From the NCBI RefSeq assembly GCF_002356335.1, contig NZ_AP018165.1, positions 3,534,001 through 3,598,000 of the forward strand: a DNA stretch of 64,000 nt. Direction: 5' to 3'. The first letter of the stretch is position 1. Every line of letters begins with the position of its first letter. The position numbers and the translations under genes are program-made. Shown one piece after another: positions 33,519-41,102 of the stretch. The notes beneath the pieces were generated by a model, which saw nothing but the letters and a program-made list of their open reading frames with translations, did no database searches and was not told where the DNA came from. This stretch comes from [Mycobacterium] stephanolepidis. GTDB lineage: Bacteria; Actinomycetota; Actinomycetes; Mycobacteriales; Mycobacteriaceae.

Positions 33519-34735
33519 CAGCTCTGATCACTTTCGAGACCGAGTTCGCCTTGCTCACCATCCGGTTCAGCGTCCGAGTTGGCGGCTTCGTCGGCAGCGG
33601 TTTCCCGCAGCGACCATGCGTTGACGTACTCGGTTATCTGATGCTCGAGGGTTCCAGCCTTTGCCCATTGGTTGAGCGCGTTGACGATGGTGCGTAGTTC
33701 CTGGTCAGTCATGGCATCGCGGTGCTCGAACAGCTCGGTTCGTCCAAGGATTCCGCCGATGACGATGAGCTGTTCGTCGCGGTCGGTGCATTCGGCTTTG
33801 TTCAGTGCGGCGAACATCGCCTTGAGCCACTTCTCGCGGGCGTCGGCGCTGAGCTCCCCCGCGGTCTCTGTCGCTTGCGCACTCTGTTCCGCGGCGGCTT
33901 CGGCTGCGCGTTCGCGTAGACGCTGAGCGCCCTTTGCACGCTGAGGCGGGGCTTGGCGTTCCTCGACGACTTCCCCGTCGATCACGGTTGGCTGCGCCGC
34001 GTCGGTGAGGATCAGTCCGGCGAATTCATTCGGGTAGGCGCGGCGGCACGCGGCAGCCTCGGCGCACTTGCCGATCTGGTTGCGGGGCATCTTCGCCCAC
34101 ATACTGTTGGGTTCCTGTCCCACAACCCGGCGGCCCTGCCCGCTGCCCTCGTAGACGTTGTTGGTCTGCACAAACTCGTCGAAATGCGCTACTGCGGTGA
34201 ATGGTTCGCCGTTCCGGAAGACGATGTACTTCGCGGCCACCGGAGGGGTACTACCGGGCCAAACCTCGCGCCACTGGCCGTCGTCGCCGCAGTAGAACGG
34301 GCCCTCGACGGCCAGCGTGTCGCCGTTGCGGTGCGCGTACTCGCGGACCTTGCGGCGGAATCCGTCGATCCCGGTCTGAATGGTGTACTTCGTGACAAAT
34401 CGCTCAACCTTGCGCCGCCCGCCTTCACCGGTGTCGATCCATTCGGTGACCTTGGAGTTGCGTCCGATCATGTAGATCTCTTTGCGGAACGGGTCTAACC
34501 CGGTGGTTTGGCACACGTGGAAATACACGTCGAGGTCACCGTCTGTGGCGTCCTCGATACCGAGCTGTCGCAGAGCTGCTCGCTGCGCCTCACTGAATCG
34601 GGCCTGCCCGGTGTGGATTGCCAGTTCTGTGCCTAGTGACGACGGGACGGCTAGTTCGCCGGCGGGCTGTGCAGCCGGGTCGGGCCAGATCTCGGCGGTG
34701 TCGGCGGCTGCGGTTTTCGTGGTGGTTTCGGTCAT
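33518..34735 (-). CDS. RecT-family single-strand annealing recombinase
   Basis: A 405-residue RecT/Bet-type annealing protein. The core (residues about 45-260) shows family features such as FHVCQTTGLDPFRKEIYMIGRN, YTIQTGIDGFRRKV and MPRNQIGKCAEAAACRRAYP. The C-terminal part is Glu/Ala-rich and probably flexible. It overlaps the exonuclease gene by ATGA, giving the usual exonuclease-annealing pair for recombination of phage DNA. Confidence 0.9.
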   Translation of the reverse strand: MTETTTKTAAADTAEIWPDPAAQPAGELAVPSSLGTELAIHTGQARFSEAQRAALRQLGIEDATDGDLDVYFHVCQTTGLDPFRKEIYMIGRNSKVTEWIDTGEGGRRKVERFVTKYTIQTGIDGFRRKVREYAHRNGDTLAVEGPFYCGDDGQWREVWPGSTPPVAAKYIVFRNGEPFTAVAHFDEFVQTNNVYEGSGQGRRVVGQEPNSMWAKMPRNQIGKCAEAAACRRAYPNEFAGLILTDAAQPTVIDGEVVEERQAPPQRAKGAQRLRERAAEAAAEQSAQATETAGELSADAREKWLKAMFAALNKAECTDRDEQLIVIGGILGRTELFEHRDAMTDQELRTIVNALNQWAKAGTLEHQITEYVNAWSLRETAADEAANSDAEPDGEQGELGLESDQS

Positions 34736-35694
34736 GAGGGGTTGTCTCCGTTCAGGAATCGGATTTGTTCGGGGGTCACGCCTTTGGCCGCATAGAGTGC
34801 GACCGAGTTCTTTCCGGATTTCTGTCGGTGCGCGATCCGGACGCCACCGAACTCGGCGTACTTGTCGCGTTCCATCCGTTTCATCAGCCGGTTTTTCGCG
34901 CCCTGATAGACCTCTTTGGCGCGCTCGTATTCCTGCCCTGCGGTGACGTATTCCAGCGCTTCGGCGCCGTCGAGGACTGTGGTGGCGTCGGCGTTGATAT
35001 CGGGGTTCACCGCGCGAATGCAGCTGTAGGTGTGGACCGTGTTATCGAGGTCGGGTACCTCGTCGGCCTGCAGCAGACCCCAGAATTTCTGGGCCTCGGC
35101 GATGATCCACGCCGCGGTGCTCGCATCGAACGGAATCTCGTAGATCCGCTCGTCGAAGTACGGGCCAACGGCCAACAGATGACCTGGTTGGTCGGTCCAG
35201 CCGGTGAACAACATTTGCGTCATGACCTGCGCCGCATAGTCTTCCGGGCAGTCACCGGTCAGGTCGTCGCCGAACAGCTCCAAGTCGGTCATGTTCCGGG
35301 CGGCCTTGAACTCGATGACGCGCCGCGACCGGCCCCGCACCGCGCGCCGGTCGACCGTGGCCACGCACGGGAACCCGAACTTGCCGGGATCGATGTGGAC
35401 CTGCACTTCACCGTCGGACAGCAGCCAGCCGGGATTACGGCTGCGCCACCGGTTCGCGGCGAACGCTTCCAGGTCGTGGCCGACATCGAACGCGTCCTTG
35501 TGGGGTTCCGGGTCGACGCGGCCAGTCATGCGGTGCCACAGGCGGTATGCCGACTCATAGCGGGAGAATCCGAGGATCGCGGCGACTTTCGACGGTGTGA
35601 TGGTCTTCGACCACTCCGGTGACCCGGGCTGCAGGAACTGCGGATCCCGTCGCGTGTACACGCCGAGGATTCCGGTGGTGGGGTTCGCGGTCAT
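34732..35694 (-). CDS. YqaJ/RecE-type 5'-3' exonuclease
   Basis: A 320-residue nuclease of the PD-(D/E)xK class. Likely active-site residues are D115 in VATVDRR and E128/K130 in VIEFKA. The N-terminus has the YqaJ pattern (ITPSKVAAILGFSRYES). It works with the RecT gene immediately downstream, chewing one strand so RecT can anneal the other. Confidence 0.85.
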   Translation of the reverse strand: MTANPTTGILGVYTRRDPQFLQPGSPEWSKTITPSKVAAILGFSRYESAYRLWHRMTGRVDPEPHKDAFDVGHDLEAFAANRWRSRNPGWLLSDGEVQVHIDPGKFGFPCVATVDRRAVRGRSRRVIEFKAARNMTDLELFGDDLTGDCPEDYAAQVMTQMLFTGWTDQPGHLLAVGPYFDERIYEIPFDASTAAWIIAEAQKFWGLLQADEVPDLDNTVHTYSCIRAVNPDINADATTVLDGAEALEYVTAGQEYERAKEVYQGAKNRLMKRMERDKYAEFGGVRIAHRQKSGKNSVALYAAKGVTPEQIRFLNGDNPS

Positions 35695-35864
35695 GCTGCT
35701 GTCACCGCCTGATCAGCGGCGGCAAGCACCCACGCGAACGGCTTACCCGACATCGGGCAGTCACCACCCGCGGTGTCACGATGCCAACGCACAGCCGCAT
35801 CGACAGTCGATCGCGCCGGCTTCCGGCAGACCGGGCACGGCGGCGGTGTGGCAGGGCGGTTCAC
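35691..35864 (-). CDS. Small zinc-binding-like protein (57 aa)
   Basis: A 57-residue protein starting at a GTG that overlaps the upstream stop as GTGA. It carries CPVCRKPA at residues 10-17 and a Cys near residue 36, hinting at a small zinc site. It sits just before the exonuclease gene. Function unknown. Confidence 0.5.
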   Translation of the reverse strand: MNRPATPPPCPVCRKPARSTVDAAVRWHRDTAGGDCPMSGKPFAWVLAAADQAVTAA

Positions 35865-36172
35865 AGCGCGACCGCTTTCAGCATGTCCTCGATGCAGCCG
35901 AACACCCGGCCGCACTCGCACTCACCCGGAAGCTCTAGCGATTCAGAGGCTTTGGTGCACACATCGAGGCAGTCATCGCACATGAGCAGCACAGGGTCCG
36001 AGCAGGCGTCGGTGGCCTCGTTGTAGGCGTGGATACGTACCATCCATTTCGCTTTGTTGCCGCAGACGATGATGCGATGGCGCTCGCACAGGAACGAACG
36101 GCATTCGCACGCCCGCTGCGGCATCACGCCCACTAGCTCGGTCACGTCGACGTCGATCGCTGGGGCGGTCAT
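35861..36172 (-). CDS. Cys-rich hypothetical protein (103 aa)
   Basis: A 103-residue protein with eleven Cys, including CECRSFLCERH, MCDDCLDVC and CECGRVFGC. Two or three zinc-binding knuckles are likely. It is linked to neighbours by ATGA and GTGA overlaps. No family recognised. Confidence 0.6.
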   Translation of the reverse strand: MTAPAIDVDVTELVGVMPQRACECRSFLCERHRIIVCGNKAKWMVRIHAYNEATDACSDPVLLMCDDCLDVCTKASESLELPGECECGRVFGCIEDMLKAVAL

Positions 36173-36351
36173 GATGCTGCCCGTTTCGCGGCGTGACGGG
36201 CTTCAAGTAGTTGCGCGGTTACCCGCAGCTCGAATGGGTTCCACGAGTGGCGCACACCGTCGCCGTAGGCGTGGTTGATTTCAGCGAGAAGCGCTGCGGC
36301 GTCCCACATTTTCGCGGCGGCTTCCAACCCGGGTTCGGGGCGGCGGGCCAT
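36169..36351 (-). CDS. Hypothetical phage protein (60 aa)
   Basis: A 60-residue helical, Ala-rich protein of unknown function, joined to the Cys-rich gene by an ATGA overlap and to the previous gene at zero distance. Confidence 0.5.
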   Translation of the reverse strand: MARRPEPGLEAAAKMWDAAALLAEINHAYGDGVRHSWNPFELRVTAQLLEARHAAKRAAS

Positions 36352-36693
36352 TCAGACCACCTCCCCTTTCACAGGGCACGCGGGGGTGGCGTCGTCGACA
36401 TGAACCCACTTACCCGAGGCGCTGCCGAGATAGACCTGTCGGCCGCAGGGGCATTGTCGGGATCGGCCGAGCTGGTTAGTTTGGCGACGGCGGGACACTT
36501 CACCGCCGTCGCCTGATCCGGTCACAGTCACGTCGCTGCCACCGGACGCCTTGAGCGCATCCCCGATCTCCCCCAGCACTGCCAACAGCTGTTTCTCGAA
36601 GGGTGTCAACGGTTTCGACGTCGCACGCTCGCGCGCTTCCCGCGCAGCCTCCTCGGCGGCACGCACCTCTGCGGGGTTCGGTCCGAATCCCAT
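36352..36693 (-). CDS. Hypothetical protein with C-terminal Cys motif (113 aa)
   Basis: A 113-residue protein: a charged N-terminal helix (EVRAAEEAAREARERA), a Gly/Ser-rich linker and a C-terminal unit with CPCGRQVYLG and a later Cys. Start ATG at 36693 overlaps the upstream stop (TGATG). The longer reading from 37026 is a shadow. Confidence 0.55.
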   Translation of the reverse strand: MGFGPNPAEVRAAEEAAREARERATSKPLTPFEKQLLAVLGEIGDALKASGGSDVTVTGSGDGGEVSRRRQTNQLGRSRQCPCGRQVYLGSASGKWVHVDDATPACPVKGEVV

Positions 36694-36911
36694 CAGCGGG
36701 CCCCCTTCCGCACCATCGGCGGCATAGGGCAGCGGCCGAAGACCTCGGCCACCATCTCGTGCACCTGCATCCGCCACGGGCCTGCATTCCAAACACCCTG
36801 TGCAGTGACGGGTCTCGCGAGCACCTGGTATCCGCATCCGCGCGGGCAGTCCAGAGTTTCGGGCAATGTTTCGCGCGGGCACACTGTCGGTGCGGTCTTC
36901 GAAGTAGTCAT
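36693..36911 (-). CDS. Hypothetical phage protein (72 aa)
   Basis: A 72-residue protein with CPRGCGYQV near residue 22 and an isolated Cys near residue 61. Probably a small metal-binding protein. It is coupled to neighbours by ATGA and TGATG overlaps. Confidence 0.5.
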   Translation of the reverse strand: MTTSKTAPTVCPRETLPETLDCPRGCGYQVLARPVTAQGVWNAGPWRMQVHEMVAEVFGRCPMPPMVRKGAR

Positions 36912-37192
36912 AGGTCACCGTCCTGGCAATAGCTGTGGAGGTCATCCCAATCACGGATGGACTCGTAGTCGTCGCCGGTAAGATCGACTCGGCCATCGCT
37001 AGGGCGGATCTCGAACACTGATCCACATACGCACTGCCCGAAGTAGATTGGCGGCGGCGCGAACGACGCTAGGTAGCCCAGCTCGCTCACCTTGTCGAGT
37101 TGACCGTCGGCGTCGGCCAGGGCATCGAAGAACTTCTGCGGCGACGGCGACTCTGTCAGAGCGCGATGCAAGGTGTGGGCGATAGTGGTCAT
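36908..37192 (-). CDS. Hypothetical phage protein (94 aa)
   Basis: A 94-residue protein. The N-terminal half is helical, the centre has a CVC pair (FGQCVCGSVFEI) and the rest is acidic. Starts with an ATGA overlap of the upstream stop. A Longer reading to 37351 runs through the neighbour's frame. Confidence 0.55.
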   Translation of the reverse strand: MTTIAHTLHRALTESPSPQKFFDALADADGQLDKVSELGYLASFAPPPIYFGQCVCGSVFEIRPSDGRVDLTGDDYESIRDWDDLHSYCQDGDL

Positions 37193-37590
37193 CGGACTGC
37201 GCTGCCTGGCTGGCAGTTCACGGTGACGTACGCAATGCGATACGACACTGACCGCGCCCATGGGACGCCCCCGCGCGACCCCGCTTGGCCCGTGCTCGCA
37301 GGGGTGGCACCCCCGCCGCCCGCCTTGGAGTCGGCGGTGGTGTCTGCCCACACAGTCGGCCCGATCCGGGTCGCGACGATCGAGCCGTCGTGCGGGTCGC
37401 AGTCACCGAATGTCTCGACCGTGACGCGGTAGCCCTCATCGGTCAGACGGGCGAAGACCGCATCGAGCGAGTCACTGGGTTGGGCGTTGGTGTCCGGGCT
37501 CGCCAGACACATCGCGACGATGGCCGCGCCCGCACCCATCGCGATCAAGAACCAAGGCCGACGGGGCTTGTTTTCTGTACGGTGTTGCAT
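37189..37590 (-). CDS. Membrane-anchored or secreted small protein (133 aa)
   Basis: A 133-residue protein with a short basic N-terminus and one hydrophobic helix at about residues 12-31, then a soluble domain with two Cys in the outer part. This is a signal-anchor or secretion signal layout. The Gly/Ala/Thr-rich part near residue 90 is likely a linker. It is the first gene after the Cro/excisionase genes, separated from them by a strong hairpin. Confidence 0.6.
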   Translation of the reverse strand: MQHRTENKPRRPWFLIAMGAGAAIVAMCLASPDTNAQPSDSLDAVFARLTDEGYRVTVETFGDCDPHDGSIVATRIGPTVWADTTADSKAGGGGATPASTGQAGSRGGVPWARSVSYRIAYVTVNCQPGSAVR

Positions 37591-37619
37591 GCCGACTCCT
37601 CGTAGAGTTGGTGGTAGGG

Positions 37620-37661
37620 ACGCTGGCGGTGGCTTTCTTGGCGGTTAGGCACCGCCAGCGT
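37620..37661. terminator. Perfect 12-base hairpin between early genes
   Basis: Arms ACGCTGGCGGTG (37620-37631) and CACCGCCAGCGT (37650-37661) pair perfectly around an 18-base loop. On the plus strand it is followed by TTTT, and on the minus strand there is no T run. It sits between the excisionase-like gene and the next minus-strand gene, so it may end or attenuate the first early message. Confidence 0.5.
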
Positions 37662-37705
37662 TTTCATGTATTCAGTTGTCGTTCAATGTTGTTCAGCTGC
37701 AGTCG

Positions 37706-37996
37706 TCATGATGCGAACCTGCGCTGCGTTGTGGCTGTAGCACTGGCTAGCCGTGGGCCGGATTCAGCCGCGCAGTGCTCTGCGGGTGGCCTCGCGTCAC
37801 GGCGGCACTTCTCCAGGGCATCGGCGATGTCCGCGTCGGACATCCGCCACTTCCGGCCGACCTTGTAACCGGAGAACCGCCTAGACCTCAGCTGTTGGGC
37901 CAGCCACTCGGGCGAGTTACCGAAATGCTCGGCTGCCTCTTCAAGGGCGTAGGTAGTGACGGTCGAGACCAGAGCACTGGCGTTCCCATCGGTCAT
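37706..37996 (-). CDS. xis: Excisionase-like helix-turn-helix protein
   Basis: A 96-residue DNA-binding protein. Residues 14-62 fit the excisionase/MerR-type winged helix: YALEEAAEHFGNSPEWLAQQLRSRRFSGYKVGRKWRMSD would place two helices and a wing. It is co-translated with the Cro-like gene (ATGA). Such a protein directs the integrase to excise the prophage, or acts as a second early regulator. The symbol is tentative. Confidence 0.6.
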   Translation of the reverse strand: MTDGNASALVSTVTTYALEEAAEHFGNSPEWLAQQLRSRRFSGYKVGRKWRMSDADIADALEKCRRDARPPAEHCAAESGPRLASATATTQRRFAS

Positions 37997-38238
37997 CCCG
38001 CGATCACCTCGGGTGCAATTCCGGTGGTGATGGCAGCCAACGGAACGCCGAGCACGTCTGCGATCTTGCGGGCCATCTCGGGGGTGCATCGCTTCCTGCC
38101 AGCCTCGATGTTCGCGAGGTGACCATGCGACATGCCGATGACGCTCGAGAATTTCCCCAACGCCCAACCATTTGATTCACGCAACGCACGAACCGTCGCG
38201 CCTACCCTCACCGGGTCATCAACTAGAGCCACGTTCAT
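37993..38238 (-). CDS. Cro-like XRE-family repressor
   Basis: A small XRE-family regulator divergent from the repressor, the layout of a Cro gene. The helix-turn-helix is ALGKFSSVIGMSHGHLANIEAGRKR. ATG at 38238 is the first start. Six bases later, GTG at 38232 lies seven bases after a -10 box with a consensus -35, so a leaderless message beginning at this GTG is quite possible. Confidence 0.75.
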   Translation of the reverse strand: MNVALVDDPVRVGATVRALRESNGWALGKFSSVIGMSHGHLANIEAGRKRCTPEMARKIADVLGVPLAAITTGIAPEVIAG

Positions 38239-38239
38239 C

Positions 38240-38289
38240 AGACTAGAAACAAATAGAAACGGTGTCAATCATGAAACGGAAACGGTTTC
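38240..38289 (-). promoter_or_regulatory. Early promoter with repressor/Cro operator half-sites
   Basis: Reading leftwards, a consensus -35 TTGACA (38263-38268) and a -10 TAGTCT (38240-38245) are 17 bases apart. GAAAC half-sites occur at 38246-38250 and 38256-38260 (10 apart, between the boxes), and 38273-38277 and 38279-38283, with an inverted GTTTC at 38285-38289. The last two make GAAAC-G-GTTTC. A protein bound here would block this early promoter. It is the likely lysis-lysogeny switch. Confidence 0.65.
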
Positions 38290-38412
38290 TAGTCGAGTTG
38301 TTTTTGCAGCTCAGAGCATGCGTCAGACATCCAAATCTCATCCATGTGTTTCCGGCTAGATGAAGAAGGGCGCGAAATGGCCTAGTAGATGTTTCCTCTG
38401 GTTTCCGTCAGG

Positions 38413-39354
38413 ATGAAGGGTGTGAGCTTGCAACGCCTGGCGCAGTACGTAAGGAACCGCCGCCAACTAATCGGGATGCCGCTGGCCAAGGACCTCGCGG
38501 ACGCCACGGGCATCACGCCTAGAACGATCTCAGACCTGGAGACCGGCAAGCGCACTCTCAGTCAAGGCTCATACTCGCGAATCGAGCAGGCCCTCCGGTG
38601 GGAACCCGGCAGCGTCGATCAGATCTTGGCTGGCAGCGGACCGATCGTGTCTGAGTACGCGTGGGCATCCAAGGCTGCGCAGGCGAGCCGACCAAAGTGG
38701 CCGCGCGATACCCCCGGTACAGCGGAGCGCTACGACATAGCATTCGGCAAGGCACTCAGCCGCACACGCGAACGTGCCGGCGTCCAGCCAGAGGGTTTGG
38801 CTCAAGCGGCCGACATGCGCCCAGAAAGGGTGCGCGCAATCGAGCTTGGCACGGCTTTGTCACTCCAACCGACTGAGGTAGTGAATCTCGCGCTCGCTCT
38901 CGGTTGGGATACCTACGAAGCGCTGACGATCGCAGGGTACGACGGTTATGGACAAGGATCGAGCGGGACCACAGCGCCAGTTATCAGCTCTCCACCGGAC
39001 TCCAGCATCGCAGTTGGCCTCATCGACACAATGCACAAGCTGTTCAAGGAGTTCATCTCAACCGATCAAGAAACTGTGGACAGGACCGAAGCCGAGTTCG
39101 TGGACCTGGCGGCCGAAGCTGCGCTGCTCCAGCGGATGGCGCCGGGTCTGAGTTCGACCGCGGCCGGCATGATGGCCGTGTTAGGCCAGGAGCGAGATCT
39201 GGTCAACCGTGCGCAGAACCTTCTCGCGCAATTCACGCGTCCGACCCCAGAATCTAGCCAGCAGGCGAAGGCTGACGAGCTTGACCCACAGCAGGACCCG
39301 CTCGGCCAGAAACTATCGGGACGCGATGAACGTCGCGATAGCGGCCATCACTGA
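38413..39354 (+). CDS. Immunity repressor-like protein with two XRE helix-turn-helix domains
   Basis: A 313-residue plus-strand regulator divergent from the Cro-like gene. Residues about 4-55 hold one XRE-type HTH (LAKDLADATGITPRTISDLETGKRT split around the turn), and residues about 105-160 hold a second (LAQAADMRPERVRAIELG). The C-terminal part is helical and may oligomerise. Start is probably ATG at 38413; ATG at 38389 and GTG at 38422 are alternatives. It should keep the prophage silent. Confidence 0.75.
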   Translation: MKGVSLQRLAQYVRNRRQLIGMPLAKDLADATGITPRTISDLETGKRTLSQGSYSRIEQALRWEPGSVDQILAGSGPIVSEYAWASKAAQASRPKWPRDTPGTAERYDIAFGKALSRTRERAGVQPEGLAQAADMRPERVRAIELGTALSLQPTEVVNLALALGWDTYEALTIAGYDGYGQGSSGTTAPVISSPPDSSIAVGLIDTMHKLFKEFISTDQETVDRTEAEFVDLAAEAALLQRMAPGLSSTAAGMMAVLGQERDLVNRAQNLLAQFTRPTPESSQQAKADELDPQQDPLGQKLSGRDERRDSGHH

Positions 39355-39582
39355 CCCCTCGCCGTCCGACCATTCATGCGTTGGTCTTGCATCTAGGGCT
39401 GACTCCAACTCGGCACGCCACACCCCAGTTGGGGGCCACACATCCTGTGGCAATCCATCCAAAATGAGCTTGAGCAGCACCGTTATCGTTCCCAGATAGT
39501 CACTGCCGACGTCGACCTCGACGATGCCCTGTTTGCCGATTGTGTCTTCTGCGTCGCCGCCTTCTGGCGTAGCATCGCTCAA
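39313..39582 (-). CDS. Hypothetical phage protein convergent with the repressor (89 aa)
   Basis: An 89-residue protein on the minus strand whose end overlaps the repressor gene by 42 bases. It has a helical middle (LGTITVLLKLILDGLP) and no known motif. A convergent overlap means its message would be antisense to the repressor end, so it could affect repressor expression. Confidence 0.5.
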   Translation of the reverse strand: MSDATPEGGDAEDTIGKQGIVEVDVGSDYLGTITVLLKLILDGLPQDVWPPTGVWRAELESALDARPTHEWSDGEGSVMAAIATFIASR

Positions 39583-39632
39583 TGTCCGGTCCTTTCGGTA
39601 GTACTTCGCCGTGCGCTGAGAAAACTGGTCAT

Positions 39633-39673
39633 GGATGGCCCCTACTGGTGTTCCAGCACCAGGGGGGCCATCC
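39633..39673. terminator. Strong stem-loop, possible two-way terminator
   Basis: Arms GGATGGCCCC-tact-GGTG (39633-39650) and CACC-agg-GGGGCCATCC (39657-39673) form a long GC-rich stem with a six-base loop. It lies just after the small minus-strand gene at 39706-39924 and before the gene at 39313-39582, so it could end the first transcript. No clear T run follows. Confidence 0.45.
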
Positions 39674-39705
39674 GCTGTCTGGCCCCGCGGGGGTGTTCCG
39701 CTGAT

Positions 39706-39924
39706 CTAATTGTTGCTGATGAAATCGCCCTGTGCGGACGACTTTTCCGGGCGATCGCCTCCCTTCCCTGTGAGGTTCTGCCGCATCGAGTTCAGCTTCG
39801 AGTACTTCGCCTTGTGATGACAAGCTATGTCTGTCCGGACGAGAAGCCAAGGAGAGTCGGTGGACACGCCGAAGAGTCCGTGGGCTGTGGTCACGGCCAT
39901 GTGCTGCCTCCCGTATGTGTTCAT
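39706..39924 (-). CDS. Hypothetical protein (72 aa)
   Basis: A 72-residue reading frame whose ATG overlaps the stop of the upstream small ORF as ATGA, with GAGCAGAG seven bases before the ATG. The sequence is ordinary and soluble. No motif. Lower GC than the surrounding genes, as is common in cargo regions. Confidence 0.4.
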   Translation of the reverse strand: MNTYGRQHMAVTTAHGLFGVSTDSPWLLVRTDIACHHKAKYSKLNSMRQNLTGKGGDRPEKSSAQGDFISNN

Positions 39925-40142
39925 CTCTGCTCATGTATCTGCACCGTAAAACCGCGCCTCGACATCTGCCCACCACTAACGGCAAGATTTTTGCGGCGAG
40001 ACTTTTCTCTGCCATTGGACAACCCAGCTAGTACGCCCGCAAGCACATGTGCACGGTCCCGGACCTGCCTGATCCACAGCCGAAACGCCGTGAACCGTAG
40101 AGTCCGTTTCACAGGGCCTTCGACCACACGTATCGATTTCAT
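39921..40142 (-). CDS. Hypothetical basic protein (73 aa)
   Basis: A 73-residue basic, helical reading frame ending in an ATGA overlap with the next gene. There is no ribosome-binding sequence before the ATG, but CATAGGTT upstream could be a -10 box for a leaderless message. Alternative frames of similar length exist here, so this is tentative. Confidence 0.35.
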   Translation of the reverse strand: MKSIRVVEGPVKRTLRFTAFRLWIRQVRDRAHVLAGVLAGLSNGREKSRRKNLAVSGGQMSRRGFTVQIHEQR

Positions 40143-40349
40143 GTAGAAAACCTATGCCCGGCTGCGCACCCCCCTCACACCCCAAAATCCCGGGCTGGTT
40201 CCGCACGTGAGCTGGCTACTGGCGCCTCATGGGCTAGACATCTTCGTCACCCTCCCTGCAAGTCCCCCGACCCTGTGAACTGGCTGAAAGCCAACTCAAT
40301 CACCGGCAAATGACAAGCGTCAAGATCCTCCAGTGTCTAGGTTTCTTGT
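40143..40349. other. Non-coding interval between divergent cargo genes
   Basis: About 200 bases without a convincing gene, between the small minus-strand ORF and the plus-strand MmyB-type regulator. It should hold promoters for both. Near the plus-strand start there is a TCTAGG that could act as a -10, but I see no strong repeat or hairpin. Confidence 0.4.
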
Positions 40350-41102
40350 ATGGTTGCGGGCAATGATCTTGGGTCATTTCTCCGCGCCGCGCGCGCCCGC
40401 AGTGGTATAACCCGCCGCCAACTTGGAGCCCGTGCTGGCTACTCCGAATCGTGGATCCGGCAAGTCGAAACCAACACCCACCACCCACCAGAAACAGCTC
40501 TGACACCCATCGCGCAGGCACTGGGTCTATCGTCATGGGAGACGCACTATCTCTTTGCACTCGGGGGCAAGATGGCAGGCACAGCAGGACTGGAAATACC
40601 AGACGTCAGCGACTACCTGGAAGCACTGAACCCTCACCCCGCCGCATATCTAAGCGCGGGTTGGACTGTGCAGCATGCGAACTCAGAGTTCGAGCGGCTT
40701 TTCAAGGGGTTGTGGATATCCCCGAACTTCGTCAACTGGCACTACGTAGGCCGCCGCACTCCCGACATCCTGCTCGACTATCAATCGTCGTCGGACTGGC
40801 TCATCTCATGGCTCAAGTTCAACCTTGCGCTCACGCCCGAAGACCCCGACCTCACCTATGTGTTGCATAAGATGGCACCGATCAATGACTTTGCGCGACA
40901 CTGGGAACGAAACACAATCCCAGCAGACCCCGCCTCGCGCCCATGGTTGGTCCGCGACCTCGACAACGAATCAGTTCTACGCGTAAACATGCGGGTCTGG
41001 CGGGCAGGTCAATCCTCCGACCTGATGCTGCTCGGGGTCATACAGGAAACTGTTGGCGACTCAACGAACGGACCGCGGCCAGAGTCTCCGGGAACCGGGT
41101 GA
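40350..41102 (+). CDS. MmyB-type XRE transcriptional regulator
   Basis: A 250-residue regulator. Residues 8-60 form an XRE HTH (RRQLGARAGYSESWIRQVE). Residues about 85-245 match the MmyB-like ligand-binding region found in actinobacteria, with YLEALNPHPAAYLSAGW and a PAS-type aromatic pocket. MmyB-type proteins are thought to bind fatty-acid-like ligands. Its end overlaps the convergent alpha/beta hydrolase gene by 65 bases, suggesting a functional pair. Confidence 0.8.
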   Translation: MVAGNDLGSFLRAARARSGITRRQLGARAGYSESWIRQVETNTHHPPETALTPIAQALGLSSWETHYLFALGGKMAGTAGLEIPDVSDYLEALNPHPAAYLSAGWTVQHANSEFERLFKGLWISPNFVNWHYVGRRTPDILLDYQSSSDWLISWLKFNLALTPEDPDLTYVLHKMAPINDFARHWERNTIPADPASRPWLVRDLDNESVLRVNMRVWRAGQSSDLMLLGVIQETVGDSTNGPRPESPGTG

